From BAIKAL-G1 sp943370385 (GTDB lineage Bacteria > Cyanobacteriota > Cyanobacteriia > PCC-6307 > Cyanobiaceae), in the NCBI GenBank assembly GCA_943370385.1, contig CALRQT020000014.1, forward strand, positions 33,219 to 97,218: a stretch of DNA of 64,000 bases, written 5' to 3'. A model generated the notes under the pieces. That model worked only from the letters and a program-made list of their open reading frames with translations. It ran no database searches and was not told where the DNA came from. The first letter of the stretch is position 1, and each line of letters begins with the position of its first letter. Positions 24,672 through 31,697 of this stretch are shown here, piece by piece. Made by a program: the position numbers and the translations under genes.

Positions 24672-25418
24672 ATGACACTGTCCGCCCAACCCACACCGCC
24701 ATCGGCGGCCCAGCAGGGTTCCCGAAGCGAGGGTCCCCCCAATCTTGGGAATCATCAGCCGGGCACCGCCAGCGCCCCCACCCGGGAAGCGGTGCTGACC
24801 CTGCTGCTGCGTCAGGGCGAGGCCACGGCCGCAGACCTCGCCTCCCAGTTGGTGGTGTCAGTGCAGGTGATGCGCCGTCACCTGCGCTCCCTCGAAGAGG
24901 ACGGCCTGGTGCTGGCCAGCCCTAGCTCCGAAGGGCCGGGCCGGCCCAGCAATCGCTGGGGCCTGACCCGGGAGGGCCGTAGCCGCTTCCCCGATGGCAG
25001 CGAGCATTTCGCCCTTGGCCTGCTCGATTCCCTAGCCGCCAGCCTGCCCGCCCAGACCGTGGCCGAGCTGCTGGGCGGGCAGGCGGCCGCCCAGGCAGCG
25101 GTTTACCGCCAGAACATTGGCTCCGGCTCCCTAGCCGAACGGATCGAGCGGCTGGTGGACCTGCGCCGCCGCGACGGCTATGAGGCTGAATTTCAGCGGG
25201 ACAGCGAGGGGCCCGGCTGGGTGATGAGTGAATTCCATTGCTCGGTGATGCGGATCGCCGAGCAATTTCCCTTGGTCTGCGACCAGGAGTTGCAACTGAT
25301 CCGCCACACCTTCCCCGACTGCCAGGTGGATCGGGTGCACTGGCGCCTGGAGGGGGGACACTCCTGTGGCTTCCGCCTCCAACTCAACCCGGCCCCTGAA
25401 ACAGGGCCAGGGTGCTGA
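24672..25418 (+). CDS. sufR: Fe-S cluster-sensing transcriptional repressor SufR
   Basis: SufR is a DeoR/ArsR-like winged-helix repressor of the suf operon that senses its own Fe-S cluster. From ATG 24672 the protein has 248 residues. The N-terminal winged helix (about 35-100) includes ATAADLASQLVVSVQVMRRH as recognition region. The C-terminal domain has four cysteines spaced C-x12-C-x13-C-x14-C (HCSVMRIAEQF to HSCGF), the signature described for cyanobacterial SufR. It is divergent from ftrC-sufBCDS, the classical arrangement for autoregulation. Open frame runs upstream to 24489, but the 61 residues added are Pro/Arg-rich and not credible. Confidence 0.95.
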   Translation: MTLSAQPTPPSAAQQGSRSEGPPNLGNHQPGTASAPTREAVLTLLLRQGEATAADLASQLVVSVQVMRRHLRSLEEDGLVLASPSSEGPGRPSNRWGLTREGRSRFPDGSEHFALGLLDSLAASLPAQTVAELLGGQAAAQAAVYRQNIGSGSLAERIERLVDLRRRDGYEAEFQRDSEGPGWVMSEFHCSVMRIAEQFPLVCDQELQLIRHTFPDCQVDRVHWRLEGGHSCGFRLQLNPAPETGPGC

Positions 25419-25819
25419 GTCAAGCGGAGCTGGCCGAGCTGGAAGCCAGCTTGCTGCCGGCCCTGGAGCGCCACCACCTGCGGCTGCTAGCCCACAGCCT
25501 GCGCAGCCTCCAGGCGGCCGCAGGACGCCGAAGCGGCCCCCTGCCCGAGCGGGCCCTCCTGCTGGCCTGGGCCCTGGAGCAACCTGAACTGCAGGCCGAT
25601 GCTGGCTTTTGCCACGCCTTCCTCGACCAGTTGCAAGGGGCCGGCATCCAGCTGGAACGCATCGCCCAGGAAGCAAGCGCCCGAGATCAAGCGATCCAAC
25701 CAACGGAGCCTGACCCCGCCGGCCCCCTGGGCCTGGACCTGGCGGAGCTGGTGACCTGGGCCCGACGCCAGGCGGACCGCCGCATTGAGAAGATCAAGGC
25801 ATCCGAGTCGTTCCCTTGA
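25412..25819 (+). CDS. Conserved-looking hypothetical protein between sufR and cpcS
   Basis: The 135-residue, Leu/Ala-rich, mostly helical protein starts at GTG 25412 inside the last codons of sufR (7-nt overlap) and its stop overlaps the next start by 4 nt. Such tight packing argues that the frame is real and cotranslated. Sequence features are heptad-like runs such as LSQAELAELEASLLPALERH and a C-terminal basic segment WARRQADRRIEKIKA. I see no signal peptide, membrane helix or known motif. Being enclosed between a Fe-S sensor and a bilin lyase suggests a role in iron or phycobilisome metabolism, but that is inference. Confidence 0.75.
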   Translation: MLSQAELAELEASLLPALERHHLRLLAHSLRSLQAAAGRRSGPLPERALLLAWALEQPELQADAGFCHAFLDQLQGAGIQLERIAQEASARDQAIQPTEPDPAGPLGLDLAELVTWARRQADRRIEKIKASESFP

Positions 25820-26490
25820 GCAGCCCTGAGCCGGTCTCCAGCAGCCCCTTCCCCAGCAGCCCCCAGGACCCAGGGCGCCTGGTGATCAACGATGCCCTCA
25901 GCTTTTTCCAGTTGAGCTGTGGGCGCTGGCGTTCCCAGCGCAGTAGCCACCACCTGCTGCACCGCCGCGCCGAGGCCGGCGGTTCCCTGATCGTGGTGGA
26001 GGAGCTGCTGGTGGACGATCCCCGCCTGGCGGCGATTGCCCAGCTCCATGGCCAGGATCCCGCCGGCCTGGTGGGGGGCTGTCGGGTGCGCTGGAGCGGC
26101 TCGATGGCCTGGGACAAGGCCGGCGAAGACCACCAGGGCGAAAGCGTCTTCGGCCTGATCCCCACCGACGGGCGAGGCCGGGCCGGCCTGCTGCTGCGAG
26201 ACCGGGGCTACGCCGAAACGGCGCCGGTGGCCGGCCATTTCCGCATGGACGAGAGGGACGACCTGCTGCTGAGCACCGACTACGAAACGATGAGCTCCCT
26301 CGAGCGCTTCTCCTTTGCCGGGCCCAACGTGCGCCTACGCACCAGCACGGTGGAGGGGCTCTCGAACACGGCCTCGTTCTGCGTGGAAACCCGCTGCAGC
26401 GACGGGGACGGGCCGGACCTGACGGCCCTCCCGTCCGCAGCCGGCGCCAACCCCGGCGCCGGTGCCACCCTGTCCCCCCTGGGCTGGTAG
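25816..26490 (+). CDS. cpcS: Phycobiliprotein chromophore lyase, CpcS/CpeS family
   Basis: CpcS-type lyases attach phycocyanobilin to the Cys-84-equivalent of phycocyanin and allophycocyanin subunits. The lipocalin-like core fits the family: FFQLSCGRWRSQRSSHHLLH, WSGSMAWD, LLRDRGYAETAPVAGHF, then YETMSSLERFSFAGPNVRLR and the FCVETR strand. I use TTG 25816, which overlaps the upstream stop by 4 nt (TTGA); GTG 25882 just before the core is an alternative. The C-terminal 35 residues are Gly/Ala/Pro-rich and variable. It is followed by cpcG after a short gap, so both phycobilisome assembly genes lie downstream of sufR. Confidence 0.9.
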   Translation: MSSPEPVSSSPFPSSPQDPGRLVINDALSFFQLSCGRWRSQRSSHHLLHRRAEAGGSLIVVEELLVDDPRLAAIAQLHGQDPAGLVGGCRVRWSGSMAWDKAGEDHQGESVFGLIPTDGRGRAGLLLRDRGYAETAPVAGHFRMDERDDLLLSTDYETMSSLERFSFAGPNVRLRTSTVEGLSNTASFCVETRCSDGDGPDLTALPSAAGANPGAGATLSPLGW

Positions 26491-26583
26491 GGAACGTTAC
26501 GGACTGTGAGCCCTGGCCCGGACCAGCCAGTCCCCCCCAGGGCGGACTTCTACGATCAGCGGCGACGGATACCGAAGTTTCGA

Positions 26584-27345
26584 GTGGCCCTTCCTCTTCT
26601 GAAGTACGCGCCCAGCACGCAGAATTCTCGCGTGAAGGATCTGCGGGTGGGTTCGGATGAGGATCCGAAAGCCGTATCCATGGACAAGGCCATGGACCGG
26701 GAAGATCAGAACTTCGTGATCGAAGCGGCCTACCGGCAGATCTTCTTCCATGCCTTCAAGGTGGATCGGGATCGCACCCTGGAATCCCAGCTGCGCGATG
26801 GTCAGATCACGGTGCGCGATTTCATCCGCTCCCTCTGCCTGTCGGACACCTTCACCCGCAGCTTCTACAACCTCAACAGCAACTATCGGGTGGCCCGCCA
26901 CCTGGTTGAAAAGCTGCTGGGTCGCCAGGTCTTCGGCAAGGCCGAGGAAATCGCCTGGTCGGCGGTGATCATGACCCGGGGGATCCAGGGCGCGGTCGAT
27001 GACATCCTCAATAGCCAGGAGTATCTCGACAACTTCGGCTACGACACCGTGCCCTACCACCGCAACCGGGTGGTGGGATCCAGGGATCTGGGCGAAACCC
27101 CCTTCAACATCACCACCCCCCGCTACGAGGCCTACCACCGGGGCGTTCTGGGCTTCCCCCAGATCATCTACACCGGTACTGCCCGCAGCCTGCCCGAGCG
27201 CGCCCGCCAGCGTCGCGGCGGCTACCCCGAGGACTACCTCCCCTGGGTTCGCACCCTGCCGGCCACCCGCACCCGCGGCGCCTCCGGCGGCAGTGCCAAC
27301 ATCGACTACCTGGCGAAAGTGCCCTACCGCAGCGTCGGCCGCTAG
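26584..27345 (+). CDS. cpcG: Phycobilisome rod-core linker polypeptide, CpcG type
   Basis: CpcG joins phycocyanin rods to the allophycocyanin core. From GTG 26584 the 253-residue protein opens MALPLLKYAPSTQNSRV, the standard CpcG N-terminus; longer frame to 26506 would add an atypical leader. The PBS-linker domain (Pfam 00427 type) spans about 15-180, with NFVIEAAYRQIFFHAFK, VRDFIRSLCLSDTF, NYRVARHLVEKLLGRQV and the AWSAVIMTRGIQGAVDDILN helices. The C-terminal tail (about 190-253) is the core-binding part, rich in Arg and Gly. It lies 93 nt past cpcS and ends in a clear terminator. Picocyanobacteria often have more than one cpcG; which copy this is cannot be told. Confidence 0.92.
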   Translation: MALPLLKYAPSTQNSRVKDLRVGSDEDPKAVSMDKAMDREDQNFVIEAAYRQIFFHAFKVDRDRTLESQLRDGQITVRDFIRSLCLSDTFTRSFYNLNSNYRVARHLVEKLLGRQVFGKAEEIAWSAVIMTRGIQGAVDDILNSQEYLDNFGYDTVPYHRNRVVGSRDLGETPFNITTPRYEAYHRGVLGFPQIIYTGTARSLPERARQRRGGYPEDYLPWVRTLPATRTRGASGGSANIDYLAKVPYRSVGR

Positions 27346-27372
27346 GGCCCTGCAGCCCATTTGCAGCATGCG

Positions 27373-27400
27373 AGCGGCGGGTGATCCCACCGCTTTTTTT
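27373..27400 (+). terminator. Rho-independent terminator after cpcG
   Basis: AGCGGCGGG and CCCACCGCT pair around a TGAT loop with one mismatch, followed by a run of seven T. It lies 28 nt after the cpcG stop and would end a sufR-to-cpcG transcript. Confidence 0.88.
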
Positions 27401-27519
27401 GTGTCCACCACTCAAATTGGCCCTATCTGGGGGTCAGTGGATCCTGACGACAAAGGGGAGGGACGGGGTGATCAGCGAAAAGGTGTGCAGACTGATCCCG
27501 AAAGAAATCTGGAGGCGCT

Positions 27520-28665
27520 GTGAGCCAAGCCCTGTCTTCGTTGGCCCAAATGACCCTGAGGCAGCTGCGTCAGGTTGCCAGCGATCTGGGCGTGTCCCTC
27601 TACAGCCGCAAGACGAAGGAGCAGTTGGTTGACGCCATCAGCACTCGCCAGCCCCTAGCCAGCAGCAGCGGTGACGCCGAGACCACGGCGGCTGGGGCCT
27701 GGAATGACCCCAGCCTCAGCAGCCTGGAAGCAGATCTGGCTCCAGCCCCCCGGCCTGAGTCCGAGACCCGGGTGGTGTTCTTGCCCCGAGATCCCCAATG
27801 GGCCTATGTGTTTTGGGAGATCTCGGATGGGGATCGTCAGCAGGCCCAACAGGCCGGCGCCAGCCAGCTCTGCCTGCGGGTCGCCGATGTCACCGGCCTG
27901 AGCGGCGGCGGCAGCCACCCCCACACCCTCCAGGAAGTGGCCGTGAATAGCCATGCCACCGAGTGGTATCTCCCTGTGCCCCTGAGTGATCGGGACTACC
28001 GGGTTGAGCTGGGCTATCGCAAGGCGGGTGGGGGCTGGATCTCCCTGGCCACCTCGGCCGTAGCCCGGGTGCCCGCCCTCCATCCGAGCGAGCAGATCTA
28101 CGACCAGTTCGTGCCCTTCTCCTTGGAAGCCACGCCGCTCCAACCGCTCCAGGCTCCCCAAGGCGGCACCAGCACCGACAGCCGCAGCGACAACAGCCTG
28201 CACGAGCGTCTTTATCAAGCCGCCACCTTGCCTGCCACCCGCTGGCGCCACCTGGGCCGGGGTTCCGAAGCCTTCCACGAGGATGCGCTGAGCGGCTCCG
28301 CCGCCCTGGGCGCCGGCGGCCAATCCTCCGGAGTGGGGGTCTGGGCCAGCGGCCGCAACGACTCCGGCGCCGGGGCGATGGCCTCACGCCAACGGGCCTT
28401 TTGGCTGGTGGCCGATGCCGAACTGATCGTCTACGGCGCCACCGACCCCTCGGCCCGGCTCAGCATCGGCGATGAGGATGTGCCCCTCTCCAGCGATGGC
28501 ACCTTCCGGGTTCAGGTGCCCTTCCGGGACGGCCAGCAGATCTATCCGATCAAGGCCGTGGCCGCCGATGGCGACCAGAAGCGCAACATCACCCTGGAAT
28601 TTGAACGGCGCACCCCGGAAGACAACACCAACACGGCGAGCCAAGCTGTGGCCGAATGGTTCTGA
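27520..28665 (+). CDS. DUF4912 protein with Rho-N-like N-terminal domain
   Basis: The 381-residue protein starts at GTG 27520, with GGAGG six nt upstream as ribosome-binding site. Residues about 8-45 (MTLRQLRQVASDLGVSLYSR and KEQLVDAI) look like a SAP/Rho-N helix-extension-helix motif. Residues about 80-210 match DUF4912, with VVFLPRDPQWAYVFWEI, LCLRVADVTG, EWYLPVPLSDRDYRVELGYR and the RVPALHPSEQIYDQF ending. A Ser/Gly-rich linker leads to a C-terminal beta domain (about 285-355, LIVYGATDPSARLSIGDEDV) that resembles a small Ig-like or sandwich repeat. The combination is common in cyanobacteria; its role is unknown to me. Confidence 0.85.
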   Translation: MSQALSSLAQMTLRQLRQVASDLGVSLYSRKTKEQLVDAISTRQPLASSSGDAETTAAGAWNDPSLSSLEADLAPAPRPESETRVVFLPRDPQWAYVFWEISDGDRQQAQQAGASQLCLRVADVTGLSGGGSHPHTLQEVAVNSHATEWYLPVPLSDRDYRVELGYRKAGGGWISLATSAVARVPALHPSEQIYDQFVPFSLEATPLQPLQAPQGGTSTDSRSDNSLHERLYQAATLPATRWRHLGRGSEAFHEDALSGSAALGAGGQSSGVGVWASGRNDSGAGAMASRQRAFWLVADAELIVYGATDPSARLSIGDEDVPLSSDGTFRVQVPFRDGQQIYPIKAVAADGDQKRNITLEFERRTPEDNTNTASQAVAEWF

Positions 28666-28669
28666 GCCG

Positions 28670-28870
28670 ATGACCTCCCTTATCCCCACCAACGTTCTCA
28701 AGCCGATCGTGGCCCTCACCCCCATGGCTGGGGCCGTTGTGGTGCCCCTGTTGGTGCCGATCCTGATGGTGCGTGTCGGCATTGGCGCCGGTGTGGCGGC
28801 CGCCGTGGTCGTCAGCTGCATTTGGTTCACCCTGATGCTGCGCACCTCTGAAATGCCGCACCACGGCTAA
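28670..28870 (+). CDS. Small two-helix membrane protein
   Basis: This 66-residue protein starts at ATG 28670, 4 nt after the DUF4912 stop, and is probably cotranscribed with it. It is nearly all hydrophobic: helix one around LTPMAGAVVVPLLVPILMV and helix two around GAGVAAAVVVSCIWFTLML, with a short tail RTSEMPHHG. Coordinates and codon pattern support a real gene. I do not recognise a family. Confidence 0.7.
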   Translation: MTSLIPTNVLKPIVALTPMAGAVVVPLLVPILMVRVGIGAGVAAAVVVSCIWFTLMLRTSEMPHHG

Positions 28871-29075
28871 ATCCTTCCAGGCGAAATTTTCAACTAACGG
28901 ACCCAACCAGGTCCAAGCCTTTAAGGGCAACTCCTAACGACTGGGGCTCGAATTGCGCCCCGGGCAGCAAAACGCCGACTAATCCGGGAACCCTTGCTGC
29001 AGTGATGGCGAGGCGATGGTTGGGCGGCAGGATCCGATCTCTGGCTGGCTCCATCAACCGGCAGGATCCCCAACC

Positions 29076-30560
29076 ATGCGGGCGGGCGGACCGGGCCCAG
29101 CCCCCCAGCGGCTCGAGCCGGGCCCACCAGCCCGCAGGCGATCCCAACCCAGACTGCCGGCCCCGAGCATCCTGGGCCTATCGGCCTGCCTGGGCCTGGC
29201 GCTGTCCGGTTGCAGCCAGGCTGGGCGCATCATCGGCCAGCCCCCCCAGGCCTTGCCCCTGCCGCCGGGCTTCGCCGTGGCCTTCAACCACCGGGCCGAG
29301 CACCACTACCGAAGTCCGATCAGCCAGCGAGAGCGCGCCGGCGACGATCTCGAAGCGATGCTGCTAACGGCGATTGACTCCGCACAACGGGAAGTCCTGG
29401 TCGCGGTTCAGGAGTTGTCCCTGCCCCGGGTGGCCGAAGCCCTGGTGGCCAAACACCGGCAGGGGGTCCTTGTGCGGGTCGTGCTGGAGGACACCTACAG
29501 CACCCCCTGGAGCGACGAACACGCTGCCGATCTCCGTCCCCATCTGCGCCAGCGCCGTCAGCAATTAATGGCCCTGGCCGACCAGGACCGCAACGGCGTG
29601 CTCAGCCCAGGCGAGATCGAACGGGGGGATGCGTTGGCCATCCTGCAGCGGGGCAGCGTGCCCGTGATCGATGACCGGGAAGACGGCAGCGCTGGCAGCG
29701 GTTTGATGCACGCCAAATTTCTGGTGGTAGACCGGAAATTGGTGGTGACGGGATCGGCCAACTTCACCCCCTCCTGCATCCACGGCGATCCCGATGATCC
29801 GCGCACCCGCGGCAACGTCAACCACCTGCTGCGCATCGAAAGCCCGGCTCTTGCCGACCGGTTTGGGGCCGAATTCAAGCGCTTCTGGGGCGATGGGCCC
29901 GGCGGGGCCAGCGATAGCCAGTTCGGTCTCTCCAAGCAGGAGGGGGGCGTCGACACGGTGATGGTGGGCCCCACCCGGGTGCGCCTCCTGTTTGCGCCCC
30001 ACCGCCGCAGCGATCCCCACCACGGCTTGAACCTGCTGGCCCAGGTGCTTGCTGGCAGCAAACGCCGCCTGGACCTGGCCCTGTTTGTGTTCTCCGCCCA
30101 GAACCTGGCGGATACGGTGGGCCAGCTCAAGGCCAGGGGGGTCCAGATCCGGCTGCTGGCCGACCCCGGCTTTGCCAATCGCCCCTTTTCGGAAGTGCTC
30201 GACCTGCTGGGCCTGGCCCTGCCCGATCGCCACTGCAAATTGGAAGCCGGCAACCGCCCCCTGGCCGCAGCCTTGGAAGGGGTGGCCACCCCGAGGCTGG
30301 CGGGGGGCGACAAACTGCACCACAAGGTCGCCGTGATCGACAACCGCACCGTGGTCACCGGCAGCTTCAACTGGAGCCCTTCGGCCGCCCATCAGAACGA
30401 TGAGATGCTGATGATTATCGACTCGCCCCCACTGGCGGCCCACTTCACCCAGGAAATCGATCGGCTCTGGAGAGGGGCAGAGCTAGGAATCAACCCGCGG
30501 CTCGAACGTAAAATTGCCCGGGGCAGACAGCTCTGCGGCAGCGGAATACAAAGGGTTTAA
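29076..30560 (+). CDS. Phospholipase D-fold lipoprotein with embedded EF-hand loop
   Basis: The 494-residue product has a lipobox (LALSGC, Cys46), so it is probably an outer or plasma membrane lipoprotein. Two HKD half-sites are complete: H212-x-K214-x4-D219-x6-GSAN in the first half and HHKVAVIDNRTVVTGSFNWS in the second, giving a pseudo-dimeric active site of the PLD superfamily. Members hydrolyse phospholipids or, less often, nucleic acids. Residues 169-180 (DQDRNGVLSPGE) form a perfect 12-residue EF-hand calcium loop within the insert between the first strand and the first HKD motif. Starts at ATG 29016 or 29076 are possible; the second leaves a better lipoprotein signal. It stands alone. 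Confidence 0.88.
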   Translation: MRAGGPGPAPQRLEPGPPARRRSQPRLPAPSILGLSACLGLALSGCSQAGRIIGQPPQALPLPPGFAVAFNHRAEHHYRSPISQRERAGDDLEAMLLTAIDSAQREVLVAVQELSLPRVAEALVAKHRQGVLVRVVLEDTYSTPWSDEHAADLRPHLRQRRQQLMALADQDRNGVLSPGEIERGDALAILQRGSVPVIDDREDGSAGSGLMHAKFLVVDRKLVVTGSANFTPSCIHGDPDDPRTRGNVNHLLRIESPALADRFGAEFKRFWGDGPGGASDSQFGLSKQEGGVDTVMVGPTRVRLLFAPHRRSDPHHGLNLLAQVLAGSKRRLDLALFVFSAQNLADTVGQLKARGVQIRLLADPGFANRPFSEVLDLLGLALPDRHCKLEAGNRPLAAALEGVATPRLAGGDKLHHKVAVIDNRTVVTGSFNWSPSAAHQNDEMLMIIDSPPLAAHFTQEIDRLWRGAELGINPRLERKIARGRQLCGSGIQRV

Positions 30561-30687
30561 GCGGTTCTTGGGCAAGATCTACGCTGGCGAGGGGAACCAC
30601 ATCCACCAGACTGGATTACAGCCAGCACGGTGAATGAGCCCGATGGAGCGACGGTTCGGAACAGGAACTGACTAGGGATCAAAGATA

Positions 30688-30825
30688 TCACTCAACAACG
30701 ATCGGCTCGCCGTTGGCATCATGATTGCAAAAGCGGAACCAATCCTCAGCAGAAAGGGCCTTGGGGACAATTTTTTGAAATCCTCCGGGTCTACAGATCG
30801 GCCCCAAGTCTCGAACTACAGGCAC
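30688..30825 (-). CDS. Candidate small ORF, 45 residues
   Basis: Within a 533-nt gap between the PLD gene and a secreted-protein gene, the minus strand carries a frame starting at GTG 30825 and ending TGA 30688. The product has a protein-like composition, with PGGFQKIVPKALSAEDWFRF and CNHDANGEPIVVE, unlike the Arg/Pro-rich products of chance frames here. The surrounding DNA is also less GC-rich. It may be a real small gene or the remnant of a larger one. The rest of the gap (30561-30687 and 30826-31093) shows nothing I can support. Confidence 0.3.
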   Translation of the reverse strand: MPVVRDLGPICRPGGFQKIVPKALSAEDWFRFCNHDANGEPIVVE

Positions 30826-31093
30826 ATGTGGTATGGGTCATTGAGAAAGAGTCTGCGCAAGGCCATGGGCATGGCCAAACGGGCACGAAAGGGCCCCCAC
30901 TGACGGCTTGCAGGGCAGCGGGGAAGCAGGCGGCGACAATCCAGTGAAAAACTGGAATTGGGCTGATTTCTCAAAATCAGTCCTCCGGTCCCAACCGTTG
31001 TCCCCTGTCCCAACCGGAGTCGGCTACGCCCAGGCCATGACTGATCAAGGCCCTGGCCCTCCGGCGATGATGGGTGCCAAGTGCACCCGCTCC

Positions 31094-31543
31094 ATGGCTT
31101 TGCTCCCCCGCTCCAACCAGGTCCATGGACGCCGGCGGATCGCCGGCTGGATCCTGCTGCTCGCCAGCTGCGGCGGCCTGGCTGCCCAGGCCGGGGCGGC
31201 CCCGGAGATTCCCTATCCCAGTAAGGAGACCCTGCGCAAGGTGCAACTGGGGGCCGTGGCCTGTGCCCGGGAGAACACGGCTGCCAGCTGCAGCCAGGCC
31301 AAGGCCCTGGCCGATCCGCTGATCGACCACCCCCAGCTCCCCTCCGGCTGCAAGGACCTGCTTTGGACCATCACCTACAGGGCTACGCCGGCGGATCGCA
31401 ACACCTACCAACGGCGCGAGGGGCTGGAGCAACCGGCTGAGTCGGTGGTGCGCAGCTGCCAATTGCGGGAGCCCCCCACCGCAGATAGCAAGGGAGGCGG
31501 CAAGCCTGCAGCGAAGGACAACGGCTTCAAGTTCGGCAACTAA
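31094..31543 (+). CDS. Secreted hypothetical protein with four cysteines
   Basis: Starting at ATG 31094 the product has 149 residues: a signal peptide (RRRIAGWILLLASCGGLAAQ) with likely cleavage after AQAGAAP, then a compact domain of about 85 residues beginning IPYPSKETLRKVQLGAVACA. Cysteines in ACARENTAASC, SGCKDLLW and VRSCQL could form two disulfides in the periplasm. The last 25 residues are Gly/Lys-rich. In-frame starts further upstream exist, but their residues do not improve the signal peptide. It looks like a conserved cyanobacterial periplasmic protein; the function is unknown to me. It precedes pgm on the same strand. Confidence 0.75.
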   Translation: MALLPRSNQVHGRRRIAGWILLLASCGGLAAQAGAAPEIPYPSKETLRKVQLGAVACARENTAASCSQAKALADPLIDHPQLPSGCKDLLWTITYRATPADRNTYQRREGLEQPAESVVRSCQLREPPTADSKGGGKPAAKDNGFKFGN

Positions 31544-31697
31544 TTCAGAAAGCGCCAGCCAGGCCCCCTGGGCGAACCGTTCCACCCCTGCCAGGGGGCA
31601 GCCGCCGGCGGGGACCCTTTGGCCCATAGGGGTCGCCTGGGCAGCAGCAAGGGATGGCCCTGACAGGCGTAACTTGGGGCGACCAAGGCCTGCCCCG

